From F1-120-MAGs238 sp964484185 (lineage in GTDB: Bacteria; Planctomycetota; Phycisphaerae; Phycisphaerales; UBA1924), in NCBI GenBank assembly GCA_964484185.1, contig CAZAEQ010000021.1, positions 12,442 through 76,441 on the forward strand: 64,000 bases of DNA, in the 5' to 3' direction. Position 1 is the first letter of the stretch. Every line of letters begins with the position of its first letter. Positions 42,947 through 51,233 of the stretch are shown piece by piece. The translations under genes and the position numbers were made by a program. The notes under the pieces are model-generated. The model saw only the letters and a program-made list of their open reading frames with translations. It did no database searches and was not told the DNA's origin.

Positions 42947-44016
42947 ATCTCAAGCATCTGTCATCTCGGCGCGGGGTCACTGCCATGGTTTTTGTGGTGG
43001 GATTGGCTGCGTTGGGCGGCTGTGGGCACAGTGAGGATGGGACAGCGGTCGTTACGACGGTGAGCCAGAGGGTTGTGGCTGAGCAGGGATTGTCGCCGGG
43101 ACAGTTGGTGTCGCCGCGGTGTATTGAGAATGATGGGCGGGACCTGTGGGTGATAGACAAGGATGCACGGGTTCAGCGGCTGGACGCGCAGACCGGGAAG
43201 TGTCTGTCGATCTTCAAGATGCCGGAATATGGGTTTGGGAAGCCGACCGGGCTGACGATTGTGAAGGAGCCGGGAAAGCCGGAAACGAATCTGCTCTTTA
43301 TTGCGGATACACATTACCACCGGGTGCGGATCTATCGGGTTCCGGCGGTTGCCGCTGCGGTGATGGTTGACCAGGAACCGGAACTGGTGAAGCAGTTTGG
43401 TTCGTTTGGGCGCGAAGGCGGACAGTTTGTGTTTCCAACGGATATCGCGGTTTCGCACAGCGCCAATGGCAAGATTGAGCGGCTGTATGTCAGTGAGTAT
43501 GGTGGGAATGATCGCGTGAGCGTGTTTGATGGCAACTATGAATACCTGTTCTCGTTCGGACAGTTCGGCGTGGGCGAGCTTGGCGATGCGAAAGTTGAGT
43601 TTTCGCGGCCACAGTCGCTGGCGGTTGATGAAGTTCGGCGCGAACTTGTAGTGACGGATGCGTGTAATCACCGGATCGGTGTGTTTACGCTGGATGGCAA
43701 GCTGATTCGCTGGGTTGGTGGAACTGATGGAGCGCGCGGGACGAGCGATGCGCCTGGAAGTTTCTCGTATCCATATGGGATTTCACTGCTCGGAGACGGC
43801 ACGGCAGTGGTGAGCGAGTTTGGTAATGGGAGAGCACAGCACGTGGACTTAACAACCGGGCACTGTCTGGGGTTGTTTGCAGGGCCGAAAGACGACACCG
43901 GTTCTGCCCAACGACTTGGTAATGCCTGGGGATTGACTATTCTGAAGGACGAGATGTTTGTGCTTGATATGCGAAGGAGCCGTATTGTCTGCCACCAGGC
44001 ACCGGCAACGCGGTAA
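42943..44016 (+). CDS. NHL-repeat lipoprotein
   Basis: From ATG 42943 the product is 357 residues. A lipoprotein signal (R-G-V-T-A-M-V-F-V-V-G-L-A-A-L-G-G-C) is followed by NHL-type beta-propeller blades: L-W-V-I-D-K-D-A-R-V-Q-R-L, L-L-F-I-A-D-T-H-Y-H-R-V-R-I-Y, L-Y-V-S-E-Y-G-G-N-D-R-V-S-V-F and L-V-V-T-D-A-C-N-H-R-I-G-V-F. Such propellers usually bind protein or sugar. The ATGA overlap with the permease gene indicates a common message, and 24 bases separate it from the next gene. It may take the place of a substrate-binding protein for the permease; that is inference. Confidence 0.85.
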   Translation: MNLKHLSSRRGVTAMVFVVGLAALGGCGHSEDGTAVVTTVSQRVVAEQGLSPGQLVSPRCIENDGRDLWVIDKDARVQRLDAQTGKCLSIFKMPEYGFGKPTGLTIVKEPGKPETNLLFIADTHYHRVRIYRVPAVAAAVMVDQEPELVKQFGSFGREGGQFVFPTDIAVSHSANGKIERLYVSEYGGNDRVSVFDGNYEYLFSFGQFGVGELGDAKVEFSRPQSLAVDEVRRELVVTDACNHRIGVFTLDGKLIRWVGGTDGARGTSDAPGSFSYPYGISLLGDGTAVVSEFGNGRAQHVDLTTGHCLGLFAGPKDDTGSAQRLGNAWGLTILKDEMFVLDMRRSRIVCHQAPATR

Positions 44017-44040
44017 AAGGTATTTACGAGGACACATGCT

Positions 44041-47000
44041 TTGACGATCGCAATCGGAAACACAAGTGGACTACTGGGATCGATCCATCTGGGTCCGATT
44101 CAGTTTGACCAACCCTTGTGGCTTGGGCTGGTGCCGATTGCGGTTGGGTTGACGGTGTGGATCGGGTGGAAGAGCATTTCAGGGTTGGGGTCGTTTGCGA
44201 AGTACTTCGCGTTTGCGGTGCGAGTGCTGGTGATTCTGTTGATCTGCTTTGCGCTTGGCGAGCCGCAGTGGCGCAAAGAAAGTAAAGATGTCGCGGTCAC
44301 GGTGGTGATGGATATCAGTCAGTCGGTGCCGGGCGCTGAGCAGACCAAGCTTGATAAGTACTTTGAGAACGCTGCACGGGAGTCTCGCAAGACGGACGAT
44401 CGCCTTGGTTTCGTAACCATCGGCAAAGATGCGTACGTGCAATCTGTGCCGCTGAAATTGACAACTAAGAACGAACGTGTGCACATCGGCGCGGCTGATG
44501 GGACCAATCTCGCAGGCGGTCTGCGCATGGCGATGGCGATTGCCGCTCAAGATGCGGCCAATCGCGTGGTGCTGGTGAGCGATGGACGCGAGACGGTTGG
44601 CAGTGTGATTCAGGCGGCAGAGGCGTACAAGGCTGCGGGAATTCCGATTGACATTCTGCCGATTAAGTATCAGCATCAGAATGAAGTGATAGTCGATCGG
44701 CTCGATGTTCCATCGACCGCTCGCATGGGCGACCCCGTGAATATCAAGGTTGTCTTGAATTCAACGGAAAAAGCATCCGGCCGATTGATGATCACGCAAA
44801 ATGATCAGCCGGTGATTCTTGGCGACAATGGCGAACAGAGTGTGGCCATTGAGCTTGAGCCGGGGCCCAACGTATTTCAGAACCAGATAAAGATGCCCAA
44901 GGCGGGGCCGCAGGAATTCAAGGCTGTCTTCGTTCCCGATTCGCCGGCGAACGATGCAATTCAGCAGAATAATCAGCAGACGGCAGTGACGTTTGTGCAG
45001 TCAGAAGGTCGGATTCTGCTTCTGGGCGAAGATCCCGCAGAGTATCAGTACCTTGTCGATGTGCTTGGGCAGGCCAAATTGTTAGTTGATGTCCGCAGTG
45101 CTGATCGGGCGCCATCGTCATTGACTGAATTCAATGCCTATGACGCCGTGATCCTTGTTGATGAGCCCGCGAGCAATTTTACGCAGGCTCAGCAAGATCA
45201 ATTGAAGCAATATGTTCACGACTCCGGCGGCGGCCTGCTCATGATCGGCGGGCCCAACAGCTTTGGTGCGGGTGGCTGGATTGGCTCGCCAGTTGAAGAT
45301 GCATTGCCAGTCAAGCTCGATCCGCCGAGCAAGCGGCAGATGCCCAAGGGTGCACTGGTGCTGGTGATTCACTCGGTTGAATTGCCACAAGGTGTGTTCT
45401 ATGGCAAAAAGGTCTGCGAAGCGGCGGTCAATTCTCTTTCGCGGCAAGACCTGATCGGTATTAATGAATACGACAACGGCCGCGGCCGCACAGTGTGGAC
45501 ATATCCACTCGCACCAGTTGGCGATGGAACATCCGTGAAGCGGGCGATCCAGGGATTGAACTTCGGCGATATGCCCGACTTCACACCTTCGCTTGAACTG
45601 GCGCTTTCGTCGTTGCAGAAGTGCGATGCTGGCCAGAAGCACGTCATCATGATTTCAGATGGCGATCCACAAGCTCCACCGGCATCTCTGCTCCAGAAGT
45701 TCATTTCATCGGGCGTATCGGTTTCCACGATCGGCATGGCGACGCACGGCGCGGCGATGGATGAAAATCTCAAGAGCATTTCCGGTCCCACCAAGGGACG
45801 CCACTATCACGTCGATCCAAACAACGTCGCACAGCTTCCACAGATTTTCATCAAAGAAGCAAACACCGTTCGCCGCTCGCTGATCTGGGAAGGTGCAGGG
45901 TTCAGCCCGGCTTCCACAGGTGTGCCCGCTCAGCCCATGCGCGGCATCGGCACTCCAGTCCCGCCGATCAATGGATACATCGTGACTGCCGAGCGCGAAG
46001 GGCTCGCAATGGTCACGCTTCGCGGCAAAGAAAATGATCCGATCATGTCGATGTGGCAATACGGCGCGGGCCGCACTGTTGCATTCACGAGTGATGTGAG
46101 CACGCGGTGGGGTTCAGCGTGGACGGCTTGGCCGCAGTTTAAGAGCTTTTGGGAGCAGCATGTACGGTGGGCCATGCGGCCATCAGGCTCGGCGTTTGTG
46201 CGAGTGAATCAGGTGCAGCAGGGCGACAAGACCAAGATCACGGTCGAGGCGCTTGATCCAAATGGCGACCGTCTGAATTTCGCAAACTTCCGTGGACGCG
46301 TCACGGGGCCCACTGGCGATGCGCATGATCTTGATCTTCGTCAGGTTGGCCCAGGGCTCTATGAATCAACCGTGCCGACCGACAAGGCTGGTTCGTATGT
46401 TGCGAGTTTGAGGTATGCCGCAGATGGCGAAAAGCCCGGCGAATTGGTTGAAGGCAGCGTGCTCTTCGCAATTTCGCGGCCGTTCGCTGATGAATTCAGA
46501 GTGCTTGAAGACAACACGCCGCTGCTTGAGCAAGTTCGGCAGATGACCGGCGGCAGGTTACTTCCGGAATCGCCGACGACCGCAGACTTGTTTAATCGCG
46601 AGAATATGAAGATGCCGGTGGCGACGCGGGCGATCTGGCTGATCGTTGCGGTGTTGTCGATCGGCATGTTCCTGATGGATGTCGCGGTGCGGCGCGTGCG
46701 GATTGATCCGGAAATGATCTCCGCGGGGATCGCGAGATTGTTCAAGGGTCAGAAGCAGGTCGCAAGCCAGCAGATCGACACGCTCAAGATGGCCCGAGAT
46801 AAAGCGCGGCGCGGGATTGAGTCACGCGCGAGCGAAAAGGCGGCATCTGGCGTGAAGTTTGAAGCGAGCGAAGATCAGTTGCGGCGAGCGAAAATGCCGA
46901 CAGAGACTTCTGTGGCGGCCGGTGCGCCGATCGAACTCAAAGCAGACAAGAAGACCGATGCCGGCGCCCCTGGCGAAGGCGATGGAATGTCGCGATTGCT

Positions 47001-47049
47001 CAAGGCGAAGAAGCGTGCACAGGATGATATTGGGGATCAACAGAGTTGA
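44041..47049 (+). CDS. Membrane protein with two VWA domains and an amidotransferase-like domain
   Basis: The 1002-residue protein begins at TTG 44041 (GAGGA upstream). Two N-terminal helices (about 25-43 and 53-70) precede a VWA domain with an intact metal site (V-V-M-D-I-S-Q-S, then D-G-T-N-L and V-L-V-S-D-G-R). A class-I-amidotransferase-like Rossmann domain follows at about 318-420 (R-I-L-L-L-G-E-D, A-V-I-L-V-D-E, L-L-M-I-G-G-P-N-S-F-G). A second VWA fold (about 440-620) has V-I-H-S-V-E where DxSxS is expected, so its metal site is degenerate. A beta-rich region, a third helix near residue 865 and a Lys/Ala-rich cytoplasmic tail end the protein. It belongs to the large Bat-like proteins found beside MoxR genes and probably acts at the cell envelope. 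Confidence 0.85.
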   Translation: MTIAIGNTSGLLGSIHLGPIQFDQPLWLGLVPIAVGLTVWIGWKSISGLGSFAKYFAFAVRVLVILLICFALGEPQWRKESKDVAVTVVMDISQSVPGAEQTKLDKYFENAARESRKTDDRLGFVTIGKDAYVQSVPLKLTTKNERVHIGAADGTNLAGGLRMAMAIAAQDAANRVVLVSDGRETVGSVIQAAEAYKAAGIPIDILPIKYQHQNEVIVDRLDVPSTARMGDPVNIKVVLNSTEKASGRLMITQNDQPVILGDNGEQSVAIELEPGPNVFQNQIKMPKAGPQEFKAVFVPDSPANDAIQQNNQQTAVTFVQSEGRILLLGEDPAEYQYLVDVLGQAKLLVDVRSADRAPSSLTEFNAYDAVILVDEPASNFTQAQQDQLKQYVHDSGGGLLMIGGPNSFGAGGWIGSPVEDALPVKLDPPSKRQMPKGALVLVIHSVELPQGVFYGKKVCEAAVNSLSRQDLIGINEYDNGRGRTVWTYPLAPVGDGTSVKRAIQGLNFGDMPDFTPSLELALSSLQKCDAGQKHVIMISDGDPQAPPASLLQKFISSGVSVSTIGMATHGAAMDENLKSISGPTKGRHYHVDPNNVAQLPQIFIKEANTVRRSLIWEGAGFSPASTGVPAQPMRGIGTPVPPINGYIVTAEREGLAMVTLRGKENDPIMSMWQYGAGRTVAFTSDVSTRWGSAWTAWPQFKSFWEQHVRWAMRPSGSAFVRVNQVQQGDKTKITVEALDPNGDRLNFANFRGRVTGPTGDAHDLDLRQVGPGLYESTVPTDKAGSYVASLRYAADGEKPGELVEGSVLFAISRPFADEFRVLEDNTPLLEQVRQMTGGRLLPESPTTADLFNRENMKMPVATRAIWLIVAVLSIGMFLMDVAVRRVRIDPEMISAGIARLFKGQKQVASQQIDTLKMARDKARRGIESRASEKAASGVKFEASEDQLRRAKMPTETSVAAGAPIELKADKKTDAGAPGEGDGMSRLLKAKKRAQDDIGDQQS

Positions 47050-47082
47050 AATGCGCCCCTTCGCGGGCGAGGAGTGTTGTGT

Positions 47083-48132
47083 ATGGCAAGCGTATCTACT
47101 TCAAGTGAACTGACTACCCCGGCGGAAGTGAAGCAGAAGTGCGAGCAATTCCGCACGACGTTCAAGACGTTGCAGGATGAAATCGGCAAGGTCATCGTCG
47201 GCCATCGCGAGGTGGTTGAAGGCGTATTGATCGCGCTCTTCTCCGGCGGCAACATTCTTCTCGAAGGCGTGCCCGGCCTGGGTAAGACCCTGCTGGTGCG
47301 CACGCTCGCAGACACCATGAGCCTGCCCTTCAGCCGCATCCAGTTCACTCCCGACTTGATGCCGTCAGATGTCATCGGCACCAACATCGTGATGGAAGAT
47401 CCCGAGACTGGTCGCCGCAAGTTTGAATTCCAGCGCGGCCCGATCTTCGCACAGATGGTGCTTGCAGACGAAATCAACCGCGCAACGCCCAAGACTCAGT
47501 CCGCATTGCTCGAAGCCATGCAGGAACGCAGCGTCACGGTAGCGGGTGTCACCTACAAGCTCGAAAAGCCGTTCATGGTGCTCGCGACGCAGAACCCGAT
47601 CGAACAGGAAGGCACCTACCCACTGCCCGAAGCTCAGCTTGACCGCTTCATCTTTAAGATCGTCGTCGGATATTCACAGCTTGATGACCTGCTCACCGTG
47701 CTTGATCGCACCACCGGCGCAGAGACACCGACCGTGCGACCGATCATCGATGGAAAGACCATTCTCGAAATGCAGAACCTGGTTCGCGGCGTGATCGTCG
47801 CTCCCCATGTCAAGGAATACGTCGCACGCTTGGCTCTTTGCACACACCCCGGTGGCGAGCACGCGGCCGGCGGCGAAGGCGGCGTCACCAACAAATACAT
47901 CCGCTGCGGCAGTTCGCCGCGTGGCGCTCAAAGTCTCCTGCTTGGCGGCAAGGTGAAAGCCCTTATCGATGGCCGCTATCACGTCAGCTATGCCGATGTG
48001 CGTTCCATCGCGCCGCTCGCGCTGCGTCACCGCCTCATTCTCAACTTCGAGGCTGAGGCGGACCGCATCAGCACCGATGTTCTCGTCGCCAAAATGATCG
48101 AGTTGACGCCGACCGAACCAGTGAAGGGTTAA
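47083..48132 (+). CDS. MoxR family AAA+ ATPase
   Basis: From ATG 47083 (GAGGAG upstream) the product is 349 residues. MoxR landmarks are Walker A E-G-V-P-G-L-G-K-T, I-Q-F-T-P-D-L-M-P-S-D-V-I-G, F-Q-R-G-P-I-F-A-Q, Walker B L-A-D-E-I-N-R-A, sensor A-T-Q-N-P-I-E-Q-E-G-T-Y-P-L-P-E-A-Q-L-D-R-F and the lid region S-P-R-G-A-Q-S-L-L. These ATPases act as chaperones or metal-insertion factors with VWA partners. The DUF58 gene follows after 30 bases. An unusual Gly/Ala stretch (G-G-E-H-A-A-G-G-E-G-G-V) is inserted before the lid. Confidence 0.95.
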   Translation: MASVSTSSELTTPAEVKQKCEQFRTTFKTLQDEIGKVIVGHREVVEGVLIALFSGGNILLEGVPGLGKTLLVRTLADTMSLPFSRIQFTPDLMPSDVIGTNIVMEDPETGRRKFEFQRGPIFAQMVLADEINRATPKTQSALLEAMQERSVTVAGVTYKLEKPFMVLATQNPIEQEGTYPLPEAQLDRFIFKIVVGYSQLDDLLTVLDRTTGAETPTVRPIIDGKTILEMQNLVRGVIVAPHVKEYVARLALCTHPGGEHAAGGEGGVTNKYIRCGSSPRGAQSLLLGGKVKALIDGRYHVSYADVRSIAPLALRHRLILNFEAEADRISTDVLVAKMIELTPTEPVKG

Positions 48133-48162
48133 GTCTGTACGAGAACCAGGAGTATCCGCCGA

Positions 48163-49086
48163 GTGCTTCGAACGCCGTCACTAGTTCGTCCTAAGTCAAT
48201 TGAAGACCTCCTCGACTCGCGCCTCATCGCGCAGATCGAGCAGCTCGATATCACCAGTCGGCGTGTGTTCAGCGGCAAGCTGCTCGGTGAACGCCGCAGT
48301 AAAAAGCGCGGTCAGTCTGTCGAGTTCGCCGATCACCGCAATTACGTCTCTGGCGACGACCTGCGTCGTATCGACTGGAATATCTACGGTCGCCTCGACA
48401 AGCTCTTCATGAAAGTCTTCCTTGAAGAGGAAGATCTGGGCCTGCATGTTGTCATCGACGGCAGCGAAAGCGCGAACACAGGCGAACCGAATAAGTACCT
48501 CTTTATGCAGCGGGCCGCCGCGGCACTGGGCTATGTCGGGCTTGTGAATCTCAATCGCGTTGCCGCGACCATCATGGGCGACGGCGAAGGAAGTATTACA
48601 GGCAGTATCAAAGACATGCGTGGTCGTCGCCGCCTGCAGGAGTTTTCCCGCTTCATGTGCGGCAACGAACCTGGCGGCAGTTTCTCCTTCCGCGAAGCCT
48701 GTGAACGCATTGCACTGCAGCGCCGCGGCCGTGGCGTCATGATTGTCTTCAGCGATTTCATGTTTAAAGAAGGATACGAATCCGGTCTGCGTCTGCTTTC
48801 GGGCCGCGGGTACGACGTCATGTGCGTCCAGGTGTTAAGTCCACAGGAAGAAGACCCGCCGATCGCTGGCGACCTTCGATTGAAAGATATCGAAGACGGC
48901 GACCTGGCCGAAGTGACGATCTCTGCTCCGCTGCTCAAACGATACAAAGCGACACTCGCCGCGTATTGCCAGCAGTTGCAGGAATTCTGCGTCCGCCGCG
49001 ATATGGGCTATCTCCGCGTCAACAGCAAGACGCCGATCGATGTGCTCATGCTCGATTACTTGCGGAAGCGGGGGGTGCTCAAGTGA
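48163..49086 (+). CDS. DUF58 domain protein
   Basis: The 307-residue cytoplasmic protein starts at GTG 48163 (CCAGGAG upstream). It has the DUF58 signature S-V-E-F-A-D-H-R-N-Y, then G-D-D-L-R-R-I-D-W-N-I-Y-G-R, followed by a VWA-like metal site V-I-D-G-S-E-S (DxSxS). V-M-I-V-F-S-D-F-M is the later strand. No membrane segment is present, so it probably bridges MoxR and the membrane VWA proteins. The next gene begins inside its stop (GTGA overlap), showing tight coupling. Members of this family are nearly always encoded next to MoxR. Confidence 0.93.
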   Translation: MLRTPSLVRPKSIEDLLDSRLIAQIEQLDITSRRVFSGKLLGERRSKKRGQSVEFADHRNYVSGDDLRRIDWNIYGRLDKLFMKVFLEEEDLGLHVVIDGSESANTGEPNKYLFMQRAAAALGYVGLVNLNRVAATIMGDGEGSITGSIKDMRGRRRLQEFSRFMCGNEPGGSFSFREACERIALQRRGRGVMIVFSDFMFKEGYESGLRLLSGRGYDVMCVQVLSPQEEDPPIAGDLRLKDIEDGDLAEVTISAPLLKRYKATLAAYCQQLQEFCVRRDMGYLRVNSKTPIDVLMLDYLRKRGVLK

Positions 49087-51233
49087 CCTGGCTGACACCC
49101 GCACTTGCCGGCATTGCCGCGGCGATTGCCATTCCTTCGCTGCTCATTCTGTATTTCCTCAAGCTGCGGCGGCGAGACTTGGAAGTCTCGACGACGTTGC
49201 TCTGGAAAAAAGCAATCGAAGATCTGCAGGCCAATGCTCCCTTCCAGCGCCTGCGTAAAAACATCCTGTTGTTCCTCCAGCTCCTTGTTCTGGGGGCGGC
49301 ACTCCTTGCTATTGGCCAGCCGCAGATTAAGGGCAATTTCTCGCAGGGTTCGCGCCAGGTCATCATGATCGACCGCTCAGCCAGCATGAGCGCTCGTGAT
49401 GGAACGGCGGATGCAAATTCGCCCAAGACCAGGCTTGAAGTAGCGAAAGAAGAAGCGATCAAGCTCGTCGAGTCGCTGCGAGAAGTCAGTTCACTCAAGC
49501 TCACAACCGATGAAAAGGCTGATGAGGCCATGCTTATCGTGTTTGATACAACGGCCGAAGTGCGGCAGCAGTTTACCTCAGACAAGAACGCGCTTAAGAA
49601 CGCCATTAACTCAGTGCAACCCACTGATGGTCCAGGGTTACTGACCGAAGCGATGCAGCTTGCCAAGGCACACGCACCCAAGCGACTGGTTGAAATGCAG
49701 GCCGTTGAAGGGCTGAGCGATGCGGGCTCTGCGGTCACGGTGCATTTGTGGACCGATGGTCGATTGTCAGATGCAGATCGCGCGGGCGTCAGCCCGGATG
49801 ACAAAGTGATTCTCCACTCCGTGGGCTCAGATCAATCTGCCAATATCGGGATCTCCTCGATTCGCGCTGAGCGAAGCTTTGATGAAGTCAACAAGCTCAC
49901 GATCTTTGTTGGCATGTCGAGCACCGATCGCAAACCGCGCAATGTCGATGTTGAACTATTGATCGATGGCAGACCTGCCGCGATCAAGGCCGTTGAAATG
50001 GACGCCGCGATCGAGACTGTTACGGGAGAAGATCGCAAGGAAGGCGAGCTTGGGAGCGCTGAAGCAAAGCCACTGACCAAGACGGTGAAACCGTCGGCTA
50101 ATGGCGCGGTGTTCCAGCTCGATCGCTATGAAGGCGGCGTTGCCCACGTGCGACTTCGCACACCCAATCTCGACAGCCCGCTCGAAAACGATGTGCTGGA
50201 TACCGACGATCAGGCGTGGGCAATCCTGCCGCCCGCAAAGCGACTTTCGCTCGCGCTGGTGACCAATGGCAACATGTTCCTTCGTCTGGCGATGGAAGGA
50301 TTGCCGAATGCCAAAGTTGACGTCCTGAGCGTCGAGGAATTTGAAAAGAGAATGCGGGCGTCAGGGACGCTCACGTACGACTGTGTTGTGCTCGAGAGCT
50401 ATCTGCCACCTAAAGACTTGATCAATGGATCACTCGGGTTGCCAAAGGGACGCTGGCTTGTTCTGGGCGCGGTTCCTGGCGGCGAATCTGGTCTCATCGC
50501 AGGCAGCACTGCAGGGCGTTCAAAGTTCACTGAGTGGAAGCGTGATCATCCAGCGCTTCGTCAGGTCAATCTCGATGAACCCACGATTGGTGAACTGCCG
50601 GTGGTAACAGTTGCGCCCGGTGCCCCTGTCACTATTCTCGCAGAGACTGATCGTGGCCCAGGCATGTTCTTCCTTGCATCGCTTGACACGCGCGCGATTG
50701 TCGTACCTTGGGATTTCAATAAGAGCGACTGGCCCTACAACCTCAGCTTTGTGATTTTCCTTGCGTCGTCAACTCGCGCACTGGGAGACGATGCCGCGGG
50801 CGAAGGGTTTAATGGGCGTCAGTTGCAGCCAAACTCCGTGCTTTCAGATCGGCTTCCTGGCAATGCATCAGATGTGAAGTTCAAGGGACCAGAAGGCGAT
50901 CTCGCAAACCTCACGCCATCGCCAGATGCGAGCGTGGTGTACGGCCCCATTCGTCGCTCGGGCATTTATCAAATGACCTGGTCGGGCGCGGCCTCGGGAA
51001 CTGACGAAGCCAGTGGCACCTCTGTCAGTCGCACCTACGCGGCCAATCTCGCTGATGAATTCGAGTCCAACATCATTCCGGTCAACACGCTGAATCTTCG
51101 CGATCGCGAAGTCGCGGCAGATCTTGATGGCAAAATCGCCGCCGACCGAAAGCTCTGGCCGTGGCTGCTTCTGGCCGCATTGCTTGTCATGCTGGTCGAG
51201 TGGTTTGTCTATAACCGCAAGGTGTATGTGTGA
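49083..51233 (+). CDS. BatA-like membrane VWA protein
   Basis: From GTG 49083 the product is 716 residues. The N-terminal BatA-type region (L-L-I-L-Y-F-L-K-L-R-R-R, V-S-T-T-L-L-W, N-I-L-L-F-L-Q-L-L) provides two helices. The VWA domain then has an intact metal site (V-I-M-I-D-R-S-A-S-M, T-D-G-P-G-L-L-T, V-H-L-W-T-D-G). A long beta-rich extracytoplasmic part and a final helix (W-L-L-L-A-A-L-L-V-M-L-V-E-W) follow. The frame is open well upstream of 49083, but that lies inside the DUF58 gene. Four-base overlaps at both ends (49083-49086 and 51230-51233) show it is translated together with its neighbours. It is probably a membrane partner of MoxR. Confidence 0.9.
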   Translation: MTWLTPALAGIAAAIAIPSLLILYFLKLRRRDLEVSTTLLWKKAIEDLQANAPFQRLRKNILLFLQLLVLGAALLAIGQPQIKGNFSQGSRQVIMIDRSASMSARDGTADANSPKTRLEVAKEEAIKLVESLREVSSLKLTTDEKADEAMLIVFDTTAEVRQQFTSDKNALKNAINSVQPTDGPGLLTEAMQLAKAHAPKRLVEMQAVEGLSDAGSAVTVHLWTDGRLSDADRAGVSPDDKVILHSVGSDQSANIGISSIRAERSFDEVNKLTIFVGMSSTDRKPRNVDVELLIDGRPAAIKAVEMDAAIETVTGEDRKEGELGSAEAKPLTKTVKPSANGAVFQLDRYEGGVAHVRLRTPNLDSPLENDVLDTDDQAWAILPPAKRLSLALVTNGNMFLRLAMEGLPNAKVDVLSVEEFEKRMRASGTLTYDCVVLESYLPPKDLINGSLGLPKGRWLVLGAVPGGESGLIAGSTAGRSKFTEWKRDHPALRQVNLDEPTIGELPVVTVAPGAPVTILAETDRGPGMFFLASLDTRAIVVPWDFNKSDWPYNLSFVIFLASSTRALGDDAAGEGFNGRQLQPNSVLSDRLPGNASDVKFKGPEGDLANLTPSPDASVVYGPIRRSGIYQMTWSGAASGTDEASGTSVSRTYAANLADEFESNIIPVNTLNLRDREVAADLDGKIAADRKLWPWLLLAALLVMLVEWFVYNRKVYV

